A stretch of DNA of 64,000 bases from Pseudomonas chlororaphis. GTDB taxonomy: Bacteria > Pseudomonadota > Gammaproteobacteria > Pseudomonadales > Pseudomonadaceae. The notes beneath the pieces were generated by a model, which was not told where the DNA came from, did no database searches, and saw only the letters and a program-made list of their open reading frames with translations. The DNA lies in NCBI RefSeq assembly GCF_001921865.1, contig NZ_MSCT01000006.1, positions 1-64,000 of the forward strand. Reading direction: 5' to 3'. A program made the translations under genes and the position numbers. Within the stretch, counting starts at the first letter, position 1, and every line of letters starts with the position of its first letter. Positions 40,566-48,116 of this stretch are shown piece after piece.

Positions 40566-41075
40566 ATGAGCCTACTGACACGCCTGTTGGCGCGCGGCAC
40601 CGTCGTGCTCGCCAACTCGGCCAACAAACTGCAATCGCTGCAAATGCGCCTGACCGCCGGCGAAGTGAACGACGACATGGAGCACTTCGAGCCCTATGGT
40701 TTCACCAGCAACCCGCTGGCCGGCGCCGAAGGCATTGCCACCTTCCTCGGTGGCGATCGCTCCCATGCCATCGTGCTGGTGGTCGCCGACCGCCGCTATC
40801 GCCTCAAGGCCCTGGCCCCCGGCGAAGTGGCGATCTACACCGACGAGGGCGACAAGATCCATTTCAAGCGCGGGCGGATCATCGACATCGAGACCGGCAC
40901 CCTGAATATCCGCGCCAGCGGCGCGGTGAATATCGACACCCCGACCCTGACCCAGACCGGCAAGATCGTCTCCCAGGGCGACCAGGTCGCTGCGGGCATC
41001 AGCCAGATCAAACACGTGCATGCCGGCGTGCAGCCGGGTAGCGGCCAGACCGGCGCGCCGGCGGGAGGGCAATGA
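40566..41075 (+). CDS. Tailocin 2 baseplate spike (Mu gp45)
   Basis: Cell-puncturing spike of the second particle. It has 169 aa from ATG 40566. Features: NDDMEHFEPYGFTSNPLAGAE (as NDDMEHFEPYGF, TSNPLAG), the OB-fold strand YRLKALAPGEVAIYTDEGD, and the needle-forming repeats INIRASGAVNIDTP-like (LNIRASGAVNIDTPTL). The C-terminal IKHVHAGVQPGSGQTGAPAG contains HxH, the usual apical iron site of Mu-type spikes. It overlaps gp46 by 4 bp. Confidence 0.88.
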   Translation: MSLLTRLLARGTVVLANSANKLQSLQMRLTAGEVNDDMEHFEPYGFTSNPLAGAEGIATFLGGDRSHAIVLVVADRRYRLKALAPGEVAIYTDEGDKIHFKRGRIIDIETGTLNIRASGAVNIDTPTLTQTGKIVSQGDQVAAGISQIKHVHAGVQPGSGQTGAPAGGQ

Positions 41076-41473
41076 TGTTTGTCAGCCAAGACCTGCACCG
41101 CGCCCTGACCCGCGCCGTGCTGATCAGCCTGTTCACCTGGCGCCGCGCGGCGGACGACGACCGGCTCGACGACGAAGAGCGTTTTGGCTGGTGGGGCGAC
41201 AGTTTCCCCACGGTGGCCGACGACCGCATCGGCTCGCGGCTGTGGCTGCTGCGCCGGGTCAAGCTCACCCGCCAGACCCAGCTCGACGCCGAGTTCTATG
41301 CCCGTGAGGCCCTGCAATGGCTGATCGACGACGGCCATTGCAGCGCGGTCGAGATCCTCAGCGAGCGTCTCGACGACCAGCGCCTGAACCTGCGCACGTC
41401 CCTGGTCCTGGCCAACGGCGAGCGCCTGGACATCAACCCTGATAACAGTTGGCAGGTGACCTATGCCCTTTGA
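41072..41473 (+). CDS. Tailocin 2 baseplate protein (Mu gp46, gp25-like)
   Basis: Sheath-initiator counterpart in Mu-like tails. It has 133 aa. Features: GWWGDSFPTVADDRIGSRLW and the EFYAREALQWLIDDGHCSAV segment. It overlaps gp45 by 4 bp and gp47 by 11 bp. Confidence 0.87.
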   Translation: MMFVSQDLHRALTRAVLISLFTWRRAADDDRLDDEERFGWWGDSFPTVADDRIGSRLWLLRRVKLTRQTQLDAEFYAREALQWLIDDGHCSAVEILSERLDDQRLNLRTSLVLANGERLDINPDNSWQVTYAL

Positions 41474-42500
41474 AACCCCTTCGCTGCCGGTGCTGATCAA
41501 GCGCACCCAAAGCGACCTGGCCAGCGATGCGCTGCGCCAGTCCGATGCGCAAGTGCTGGCCCGCGCCCTGGGCGGCGCCGCCTATGGCCTCTACGGCTAC
41601 CTGGACTGGATCGCCGACCAGATCCTGCCGGACAAGGCCGACGAGTCGACCCTGGAGCGTATTGCCGCGCTGCGTCTCAACCAGCCTCGCAAGGCAGCCC
41701 AGGCGGCCAGCGGCTCGGTGAGTTTCACCGCCGCGGCAGGCGCGGTGCTGGACGTCGATACCCTGCTGCAGGCCAGCGACGGGCGCAGCTACAAAGTCAC
41801 CGCCGCGCGCACCGCCAGCGCCGGCAGCAACAGCACCACGGTCCAGGCCCTCGACGCCGGCACCCTGGGCAATGCCGAGGCCGGCCTGAACCTGATTCCG
41901 GTGCAACCGATCCAGGGCATCGGCAACAGCTTCACCGTGCTCGCGCCGGGCCTCGCCGGCGGCATCGCCGCGGAAAGCCTGGAATCGCTGCGCGCGAGGG
42001 TGATCCGCTCCTACCGGATCATCCCCCACGGCGGCTCGGCCCAGGATTATGAAACCTGGGCGCTGGAGGTGCCGGGGATTACCCGGGCGTGGTGCCGCGG
42101 CAGTTACCTGGGGCCCGGGACGGTTGGTCTGTTCGTCATGCGTGATGGCGACGCGAATCCTGTACCCAACCCGGAGCAGTTGGCCGATGTGAAAGCCCAT
42201 ATTGAGCCGCTACGGCCCGTGACCGCCGAGTTGTATGTAATGGCCCCCGTCCGGCAGCCGGTGTTCTACAGCATTCGCCCGGTACCGGATACGAGCACCG
42301 TACGTGCGGCCATCCAGGCCCAGTTGATCGATCTGCATAGCCGAGAGGCCGGCTTGGGCGAGACGTTGCTGTTGACGCATATCGCCGAAGCGATCAGCGG
42401 ATCGACGGGTGAGACCGATCACAAACTGCTAGCTCCCGTCGCCGATGTGGTCGCCGGTCCCAATCAGTTGCTGACGTTTGGGGGGATCGCATGGCTATAG
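41463..42500 (+). CDS. Tailocin 2 baseplate wedge protein (Mu gp47, gpJ-like)
   Basis: Counterpart of gpJ in tailocin 1. It has 345 aa. Features: FETPSLPVLIKRTQSDLASDAL, YGYLDWIADQILPDKADES, and the ARVIRSYRIIPHGGSAQDYE segment typical of the Baseplate_J family (about 180-200). It overlaps gp48 by 10 bp. Codon use becomes less biased in the last quarter. Confidence 0.88.
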   Translation: MPFETPSLPVLIKRTQSDLASDALRQSDAQVLARALGGAAYGLYGYLDWIADQILPDKADESTLERIAALRLNQPRKAAQAASGSVSFTAAAGAVLDVDTLLQASDGRSYKVTAARTASAGSNSTTVQALDAGTLGNAEAGLNLIPVQPIQGIGNSFTVLAPGLAGGIAAESLESLRARVIRSYRIIPHGGSAQDYETWALEVPGITRAWCRGSYLGPGTVGLFVMRDGDANPVPNPEQLADVKAHIEPLRPVTAELYVMAPVRQPVFYSIRPVPDTSTVRAAIQAQLIDLHSREAGLGETLLLTHIAEAISGSTGETDHKLLAPVADVVAGPNQLLTFGGIAWL

Positions 42501-43090
42501 CCCACACCGCCGACGAATACCTCCAGCAACTGCGAGGCCTGCTGCCCATCGGCCCGGCCTGGTCGCTGGAGATGGCCCCCGAGATTGACCGAATTCTGGC
42601 CGGGGTCGCCATTGAGTTCTCTCGGCTCGATGCCCGGGCGGTGGATCTGCAGAATGAAATGGACCCTTCCGGCGTCAGCGAACTCGTCCCTGACTGGGAG
42701 GCAATCATGGGGTTGCCGGATCCTTGCCTGGGGCTGAACCCAGCGTTTGAAGATCGTCGTTTGGCGGTACGCCGAAGACTCGTCGAGGTGGGCGGGCAGA
42801 GTCGAGCCTATTTCATCGACGTAGCGCTCAGTCAGGGCTACCCGAACGCAACCATTAGCGAACATCGAGCGCCCCGGATGGGGCGTTCTCGTTTTGGCAC
42901 CGCGCGTTTCGGTACCTGGTTGGCGCAGTTCATGTGGACGCTGAACACCGGCGGCCGGCAACGACAGGGTCGCAGGTTCGGCGCGAGTTACTGGGGGGAG
43001 CGATTTGGCTCCAACCCAGGCGACGCGTTGGAGTGTCAGATTCGTCAGAAAACGCCCGCACACACAATGGTTCTTTTTAATTATGACTGA
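42491..43090 (+). CDS. Tailocin 2 tail protein (Mu gp48, DUF2313)
   Basis: Counterpart of gpI. It has 199 aa. Features: ADEYLQQLRGLLPIGPAWS at the start, and MDPSGVSELVPDWEAIMGLPDPCLG at about 57-81 (in pieces: SELVPDWEAIMGLPDPC). It ends 11 bp before the fibre gene. G+C falls here compared with gp45-gp47. Confidence 0.87.
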   Translation: MAIAHTADEYLQQLRGLLPIGPAWSLEMAPEIDRILAGVAIEFSRLDARAVDLQNEMDPSGVSELVPDWEAIMGLPDPCLGLNPAFEDRRLAVRRRLVEVGGQSRAYFIDVALSQGYPNATISEHRAPRMGRSRFGTARFGTWLAQFMWTLNTGGRQRQGRRFGASYWGERFGSNPGDALECQIRQKTPAHTMVLFNYD

Positions 43091-43101
43091 GGGGTAAGAA
43101 C

Positions 43102-44358
43102 GTGGATTTTCCGAAAAGTGTTCCCAGCGTAGGGCTGGTAAATGGCCAGTTTGTTGATGAAAACCCGCTGACAGGTACTCCGGGCTCGTTAATCCCTTCC
43201 GCCTGGGGTAATGCCGTCACGCTGGAAGTACTCAACGCGATCATCGATTCGGGACAAGTGCCAGCGGAGACAGATGTCACACAGCTTTCGAAGGCTATTA
43301 AAACGGCAGCAGAGGCTTACGGTATCGGTTCGACGGACGGCGGCCCGCAAGCAGATAACGCAGATGCACTGGTGGCAACAGGTGTCTATAGCGTCGGGGC
43401 AACTTGGGGCGGGTCTATTTTTCCTGGTACTGATCCGAACAACCAAGGATCGATTTTTCACCGTAGTTCGTTTGAAAATACGTGGTACGAGGTGCAGTTG
43501 TTTCAATCCATGACAGCTGACACGTTGGCCTTTCGCAGGAAAACGGCCAATGCCTGGCAGCCGTGGAAAGTTCTTATTCACTCCGGCAACTTGCCTTTGG
43601 CAACGACGACGGCACCCGGTGTAGTCAGGTTTGCAACGCAATCCGAAGTAACGGGTGGAGCTGACAATAATTCGACAGTCACGCCGCTGACACTCAAGAA
43701 TCGTTTCGATGCGTTGTTGGCCAGTGCCACTACGACGGTTGCTGGGATTTTACGAATCGCAACTCAAGCCGAAGTTACTGCAGGTGCTGACAATAACTCG
43801 GCAGTAACCCCGCTAACCCTCAAGAACAGACTCGCTGCAGTGGTGGTGGGCGCCACAACGACGATTGCCGGGGTGCTGAGAATATCAACCAATAGTGAAG
43901 TCATTGCCGGGACTGATATCAGCAGTGCCGTCACGCCTGGAACCCTTGCCGCAAAGTTGAATACGGTTCTTGTTGGGGCTACCGAGTCTGTGGCGGGCTT
44001 TATAAAAATTGCCACTAATGATGTGATGGCTGGGCTAAGTAATAACTCTGATGCGGTTACCGTCGCGAAGTTAAGGCTCGGTTTTTCTTTGTTGGGCGCT
44101 ACCAATGGTTATATCGTCCTTCCCATATGGTTGGGGGGGCTTATCTTTCAATGGGGAGAGACGGCCCATACGGGTTCTGACAGCAAAACTGCCAGCCTGC
44201 CTATAGCGTTTCCCAACGGTGTGATGAAGGCTGTTGGCGGAACGTTCGCCAATGCGTCGGTTGCGCCCCAAGGCATTGTCAAAACAGTTAGCTTGAATCA
44301 AATAACTACCTATTCCACGGGCGGCTATAACGTTTCGTGGTTTGCAATTGGTTGGTAA
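43102..44358 (+). CDS. Tailocin 2 receptor-binding tail fibre
   Basis: Target-recognition fibre of the second particle. It has 418 aa with a GTG start at 43102 behind GAGGGGTAAGAAC. The N-terminus MDFPKSVPSVGLVNGQF with ENPLTGTPGSLIPSAWGNAV attaches to the baseplate. Four 42-residue shaft repeats start at residue 167. The C-terminal gp53-like knob has LIFQWGET, ASLPIAFP and terminal SWFAIGW, matching the knob of fibre 1 in motif order. The gene is markedly richer in A+T than the baseplate genes, pointing to transfer or diversifying exchange. Confidence 0.87.
   Translation: MDFPKSVPSVGLVNGQFVDENPLTGTPGSLIPSAWGNAVTLEVLNAIIDSGQVPAETDVTQLSKAIKTAAEAYGIGSTDGGPQADNADALVATGVYSVGATWGGSIFPGTDPNNQGSIFHRSSFENTWYEVQLFQSMTADTLAFRRKTANAWQPWKVLIHSGNLPLATTTAPGVVRFATQSEVTGGADNNSTVTPLTLKNRFDALLASATTTVAGILRIATQAEVTAGADNNSAVTPLTLKNRLAAVVVGATTTIAGVLRISTNSEVIAGTDISSAVTPGTLAAKLNTVLVGATESVAGFIKIATNDVMAGLSNNSDAVTVAKLRLGFSLLGATNGYIVLPIWLGGLIFQWGETAHTGSDSKTASLPIAFPNGVMKAVGGTFANASVAPQGIVKTVSLNQITTYSTGGYNVSWFAIGW
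43600..44103 (+). repeat. Four 126-bp coding repeats in fibre 2 shaft
   Basis: Units begin at 43600, 43726, 43852 and 43978. The consensus is ATTTxAGxLRIATxxEVTAG, then ADNNSxVTPLTLKNR. Units 1 and 2 are most alike and unit 4 is decayed. Phage tail-fibre repeat families have this form. Confidence 0.8.
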
Positions 44359-44376
44359 GTTTATAAAGGGATTGAT

Positions 44377-44811
44377 ATGTCAAGGTTATATAGTAAGTCC
44401 ACCGGGAATCTTTATCTTCCCGGTGTCAATAAAGATATTCCGGCTGATGCAGTGGCAATAACCGATGAACTGGTGTTGTCGGTCATCGGTAACCCCGCGC
44501 CAGGGAAAGTTCGCGATCACGACGAAAACGGGCTTCCTTTTCTGGTGGATGCTCCGCCGCCTACCATCGAACAGCGTGCAACGGTTGAGCGCGAATGGCG
44601 CGACGAGCAGTTGCTAGCCACTGATGGCTTTATCAATCGGCACCGTGACGAGGTAGAGGTCGCTGGCGAAACGACGTTCACTGGCGAGCAATACAGAGAG
44701 TTGCAGGTTTATCGCCAGAGGCTTCGCGACTGGCCGGAAACTGCAGTGTTTCCTGATCGTGCCGAACGCCCAACGGCTCCCGGCTGGTTGCTGGAACAGC
44801 TCAACGAGTAG
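44377..44811 (+). CDS. Tailocin 2 fibre assembly chaperone
   Basis: A 144-aa tail fibre assembly protein, with AAAGGGATTG upstream of ATG 44377. The N-terminal half (SKSTGNLYLPGVNKDIP) is unlike chaperone 1. The C-terminal half (WRDEQLLATDGFINRHRDE, QYRELQVYRQRLRDWPE, APGWLLEQLN) is clearly paralogous to it. It ends 13 bp before the endolysin. Confidence 0.86.
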   Translation: MSRLYSKSTGNLYLPGVNKDIPADAVAITDELVLSVIGNPAPGKVRDHDENGLPFLVDAPPPTIEQRATVEREWRDEQLLATDGFINRHRDEVEVAGETTFTGEQYRELQVYRQRLRDWPETAVFPDRAERPTAPGWLLEQLNE

Positions 44812-44824
44812 GAGGCATTCGACG

Positions 44825-45364
44825 ATGCAACTTGCAGAACAGTTGCTGCAGATCCTCCCTAACGCCCGCCCTCAAGCGGGCGTTTTTGCTCCAGCTCTCA
44901 ACGCGGCCATGAGTCATCGGCAGATCAATACGCCCAAGCGCATGGCTGCCTTTCTCGCGCAGATCGGGCATGAGTCTGGCCAGCTGCGCTACGTGCGTGA
45001 GATCTGGGGGCCGACCCCCGCACAGATAAAGTACGAAGGCCGTGCGGACCTGGGTAACACTGCAGTTGGAGATGGCTTCAAGTACCGCGGCCGCGGCCTG
45101 ATCCAGGTTACCGGCCGCAACAATTATCGCCAGTGCAGCCTCGGGCTATTCGGCGACGAACGCCTGCTGGCGCTGCCTGAACTGCTGGAGCAGCCGCAGT
45201 GGGCCGCCGAATCGGCCGCCTGGTTCTGGCAGCATAATGGCTTGAACGAGCTGGCCGACCGCGACCAGTTCAACAGCATTACGCGCCGCATCAACGGTGG
45301 CCTGAATGGGCTGGAGGATCGCCTGCAACTCTGGGCGCGGGCGCGGGAGGTGTTATGTCCGTGA
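44825..45364 (+). CDS. GH19-type endolysin
   Basis: Muramidase/chitinase-fold lysozyme that degrades peptidoglycan to free the particles. It has 179 aa from ATG 44825. Features: MAAFLAQIGHESGQLRYVRE with the catalytic Glu in GHES near residue 50, KYEGRADLGN, and FKYRGRGLIQVTGRNNY (GH19 signature). No signal peptide, so it depends on the holin. Codons 13-21 contain a perfect intrinsic-terminator sequence (44862-44887). It overlaps Rz by 10 bp. Confidence 0.9.
   Translation: MQLAEQLLQILPNARPQAGVFAPALNAAMSHRQINTPKRMAAFLAQIGHESGQLRYVREIWGPTPAQIKYEGRADLGNTAVGDGFKYRGRGLIQVTGRNNYRQCSLGLFGDERLLALPELLEQPQWAAESAAWFWQHNGLNELADRDQFNSITRRINGGLNGLEDRLQLWARAREVLCP
44862..44887 (+). terminator. Intrinsic terminator within endolysin codons 13-21
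   Basis: ACGCCCGC (44862-44869), 6-nt loop, GCGGGCGT (44876-44883), T-run to 44887. All elements of a strong terminator are inside the 5' coding part of the endolysin (amino acids NARPQAGVF). It can stop late tailocin transcripts before lysis genes, or act on RNA folding at translation start. Confidence 0.65.
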
Positions 45365-45876
45365 GCCCTCTGTCTTCCCGGGCCTTGATAGTGCTCGTGT
45401 CGCTGGCGGTGGTAGCGGCTGTCTCGGCGACGCTGGCCTGGCGGATTCAGGATTGGCGCCTTGGCCGGCAGTTGGCGGAGCAGGCCAGGCTGCACGAAGA
45501 AGCCCTGGGCCGGCTGAGCCTGGCGGCCGCGGCCCGGCAGCAGGACGCGCAAGACAAACGCCTGGCCCTGGAGCAACAGTTGCAGGCCAGCGATCAAACC
45601 CACTCTCGAGCCTTGAGCGATGCCCAACGTGATCAAGGTCGCTTGCGCGACCGCCTTGCCACTGCTGATCTGCGCCTGTCGGTCCTCCTCGATGCCCGAG
45701 ATGCCGGCGGTGCTGTGCCTGCCACCGCCACCACCGGCGGCCTGGTTCATGGAGCCGCGCGAGCCCGACTTGACCCGGCGCATGCTCAACGAATTGTCGG
45801 CATCACCGGCGACGGCGACCGGGGACTGATCGCCCTGCAAGCCTGCCAGGCCTACGTCAGGGCGCTGGGCCGCTAA
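45355..45876 (+). CDS. Rz-like i-spanin (LysB type)
   Basis: Inner-membrane subunit of the spanin complex that fuses or disrupts the outer membrane in the last lysis step. It has 173 aa. A signal-anchor helix lies at about residues 9-30 (ALIVLVSLAVVAAVSATLAW), followed by a periplasmic coiled coil (LEQQLQASDQTHSRALSDAQ). It starts inside the endolysin 3' end. The Rz1 partner is nested in another frame. Confidence 0.83.
   Translation: MSVSPLSSRALIVLVSLAVVAAVSATLAWRIQDWRLGRQLAEQARLHEEALGRLSLAAAARQQDAQDKRLALEQQLQASDQTHSRALSDAQRDQGRLRDRLATADLRLSVLLDARDAGGAVPATATTGGLVHGAARARLDPAHAQRIVGITGDGDRGLIALQACQAYVRALGR
45620..45829 (+). CDS. Rz1-like outer-membrane lipoprotein nested in Rz
   Basis: A 69-aa product from ATG 45620 in a different frame inside Rz. 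It has a lipoprotein signal (ATALPLLICAC, modified Cys near residue 20) and a proline run (LPPPPPAAW), the hallmarks of Rz1/LysC. The nested arrangement is classical for spanins. Confidence 0.75.
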   Translation: MPNVIKVACATALPLLICACRSSSMPEMPAVLCLPPPPPAAWFMEPREPDLTRRMLNELSASPATATGD

Positions 45877-45958
45877 ACATTTTGATCCGCTGTGTGCCTT
45901 GCAAGCGCGTTCCGCTCGTGTACGGTAAGTCCTCCGCCAGCCCGATCAGGAGAGGACT

Positions 45959-46459
45959 GTGAACGAAATCACCCAGCTTGCCGCTGAACTAGGCAGACGC
46001 TTGCAGGTTCTGAATGCCCACGTCACCACCGCCGAGTCTTGCACCGGCGGCGGAATTGCCGAGGCCATTACCCGGATTCCCGGGAGCTCGGCCTGGTTCG
46101 AGGCGGGTTACGTGACCTATTCCAATGGTCAGAAGACCCGACAGCTGGGAGTCCCACAAACGCTTTTTGCCTCCGTCGGGGCGGTCAGCCGCGAGGTGGT
46201 CGAGGCAATGGTGCGCGGTGCGCAAAGCGAAAGCCTGGCGCGTTTTGCCGTGGCGGTCAGCGGAGTGGCCGGCCCGGACGGCGGCTCGCCGCAAAAACCG
46301 GTGGGCACCGTGTGGCTGGCCTGGGGCGTCGGCGAGACCCTGACGAGCGAGTGCCGACACTTCGCCGGGAATCGGGACGACGTTCGCCGACAAACGGTGA
46401 AGGCCGCGCTAGAGGGCTTGCTGCAACATGCCGCGGCAGAAATCTCAAAACAGGGGTAG
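45959..46459 (+). CDS. cinA: Nicotinamide-nucleotide amidase, CinA C-terminal type
   Basis: Single-domain CinA_C (PncC) protein that deamidates NMN in NAD recycling. It has 166 aa. [22 protein letters not shown] ([10 protein letters not shown] near residue 22) and [21 protein letters not shown] are family signatures. GTG 45959 follows AGGAGAGGACT. Right border of the tailocin island. No LexA box is seen in its 82-bp upstream gap. Confidence 0.93.
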   Translation: MNEITQLAAELGRRLQVLNAHVTTAESCTGGGIAEAITRIPGSSAWFEAGYVTYSNGQKTRQLGVPQTLFASVGAVSREVVEAMVRGAQSESLARFAVAVSGVAGPDGGSPQKPVGTVWLAWGVGETLTSECRHFAGNRDDVRRQTVKAALEGLLQHAAAEISKQG

Positions 46460-46486
46460 GCGATCCTCGAACGCTGTGGAATAATA

Positions 46487-46502
46487 CTGGCTACTTATAC
46501 AG
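46487..46502 (+). promoter_or_regulatory. LexA (SOS) box upstream of recA
   Basis: CTGG-CTACTTAT-ACAG fits CTGT-N8-ACAG with one mismatch, 41 bp before the recA ATG. Expected to make recA DNA-damage inducible. Confidence 0.7.
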
Positions 46503-46542
46503 GTGTTGGCCGTCAGGCCTTATTGATTACGTGAGGACTTTA

Positions 46543-47595
46543 ATGGACGACAACAAGAAGAAAGCCTTGGCTGCGGCCCTGGGTCAGATCGAACGTCAAT
46601 TCGGCAAGGGTGCCGTAATGCGTATGGGCGATCACGACCGTCAGGCGATCCCGGCCATTTCCACCGGCTCTCTGGGTCTGGACATCGCCCTTGGCATTGG
46701 CGGCCTGCCAAAAGGCCGTATCGTTGAAATCTACGGTCCGGAATCGTCCGGTAAGACCACCCTGACCCTGTCCGTGATTGCCCAGGCACAGAAGATGGGC
46801 GCCACCTGCGCCTTCGTCGACGCCGAGCACGCGCTGGACCCGGAATACGCCGGCAAACTGGGGGTCAATGTCGACGACCTGCTGGTTTCCCAGCCGGACA
46901 CCGGCGAACAGGCGCTGGAAATCACCGACATGCTGGTGCGCTCCAATGCCATCGACGTGATTGTGATCGACTCCGTGGCGGCACTGGTGCCCAAGGCCGA
47001 GATCGAAGGCGAAATGGGCGACATGCACGTGGGCCTGCAGGCTCGCCTGATGTCCCAGGCGCTGCGCAAGATCACCGGTAACATCAAGAACGCCAACTGC
47101 CTGGTGATCTTCATCAACCAGATCCGCATGAAGATCGGCGTGATGTTCGGCAGCCCGGAAACCACCACCGGCGGTAACGCGCTGAAGTTCTACGCTTCGG
47201 TCCGTCTGGATATCCGTCGTACTGGCGCGGTGAAGGAAGGCGACGAAGTCGTTGGTAGCGAAACCCGGGTCAAGATCGTCAAGAACAAGGTGGCTCCACC
47301 GTTCCGTCAGGCTGAATTCCAGATCCTGTACGGCAAGGGTATCTACCTGAACGGCGAGATCATCGACCTCGGCGTGCTGCACGGTTTCCTCGAGAAGTCC
47401 GGTGCCTGGTACAGCTATCAGGGCAACAAGATCGGCCAGGGCAAGGCCAACTCGGCCAAGTTCCTGCAGGACAACCCGGAAATCGGTAACGCCCTCGAGA
47501 AGCAGATCCGCGACAAGCTGCTGGCTCCGAGCGGGGATGCCAAGGCTCTGCCAGTCAACGAAAGCATCGATGACATGGCCGACGCGGATATCTGA
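46543..47595 (+). CDS. recA: Recombinase A
   Basis: Forms ATP filaments on single-stranded DNA for recombination, and as RecA* triggers self-cleavage of LexA and of PrtR-like repressors. It has 350 aa from ATG 46543 after GTGAGGACTTTA. Walker [10 protein letters not shown] near residue 66, Walker [11 protein letters not shown], loop motifs and the [14 protein letters not shown] segment are intact. The frame is open about 500 bp upstream through cinA but that is fortuitous. recX follows after 8 bp. Confidence 0.98.
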   Translation: MDDNKKKALAAALGQIERQFGKGAVMRMGDHDRQAIPAISTGSLGLDIALGIGGLPKGRIVEIYGPESSGKTTLTLSVIAQAQKMGATCAFVDAEHALDPEYAGKLGVNVDDLLVSQPDTGEQALEITDMLVRSNAIDVIVIDSVAALVPKAEIEGEMGDMHVGLQARLMSQALRKITGNIKNANCLVIFINQIRMKIGVMFGSPETTTGGNALKFYASVRLDIRRTGAVKEGDEVVGSETRVKIVKNKVAPPFRQAEFQILYGKGIYLNGEIIDLGVLHGFLEKSGAWYSYQGNKIGQGKANSAKFLQDNPEIGNALEKQIRDKLLAPSGDAKALPVNESIDDMADADI

Positions 47596-47603
47596 TCGAT
47601 CCG

Positions 47604-48071
47604 ATGATCGCCGTACTCGATACCCTCGTCGCGGTGCGGCGAACCGCCATGGACCTGCTCGCGCGACGCGAGCACGGTCGAGTCGAGCTGACGCGTAAAC
47701 TGCGTCAGCGCGGCGCCCCTCCCGAAATGATCGAAACTGCCCTTGACCGTTTGACGGAAGAAGGCCTGTTGTCCGAATCCCGTTACCTCGAAAGTTTCGT
47801 TTCCTACCGTGCCCGTTCCGGCTACGGCCCCCTGCGTATTCGCGAAGAACTCAACCAGCGCGGCTTGCAGAGTACCGATATCGAGTTGGCCTTGCGTGAG
47901 AGCGGTATCGATTGGCAGGCACAGTTGGAAGATGTCTGGCGGCGCAAGTTTGCCGGACATCTCCCGGTCGATGCCAAGGAGCGCGCCAAACAAGGCCGCT
48001 ATCTGGCGTACCGGGGATATTCGATGGACATGATCGGCCGCTTGTTGAGCGGCCGAAGGGTGGACGATTGA
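47604..48071 (+). CDS. recX: RecA regulator RecX
   Basis: Binds RecA filaments and limits their activity. It has 155 aa composed of three-helix repeats ([35 protein letters not shown]). It is 8 bp downstream of recA and shares its terminator. Confidence 0.94.
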   Translation: MIAVLDTLVAVRRTAMDLLARREHGRVELTRKLRQRGAPPEMIETALDRLTEEGLLSESRYLESFVSYRARSGYGPLRIREELNQRGLQSTDIELALRESGIDWQAQLEDVWRRKFAGHLPVDAKERAKQGRYLAYRGYSMDMIGRLLSGRRVDD

Positions 48072-48078
48072 GGTGTCG

Positions 48079-48112
48079 GGCCCGCGAATCGAATGCGCGG
48101 GCCGCTGTTTTT
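48079..48112 (+). terminator. recA-recX terminator
   Basis: GGCCCGCG/CGCGGGCC stem (48079-48086 and 48096-48103) followed by GCTGTTTTT, 8 bp after the recX stop. Confidence 0.65.
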
Positions 48113-48116
48113 CCGC

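Noticed and set aside
18288..45876. Intact prophage
   Set aside because: No capsid, portal, terminase, integrase or replication gene was found among the tail genes; both units contain only tail and lysis functions.
18104..45958. Phage attachment-site direct repeats flanking the island
   Set aside because: Comparing 18104-18260 with 45877-45958 by eye showed no shared core of useful length, and there is no integrase or tRNA gene. A domesticated tailocin locus needs neither.
46039..46542. N-terminal extension that would make RecA 518 aa
   Set aside because: The upstream part is cinA read out of frame plus the recA promoter and LexA box. ATG 46543 gives canonical RecA.
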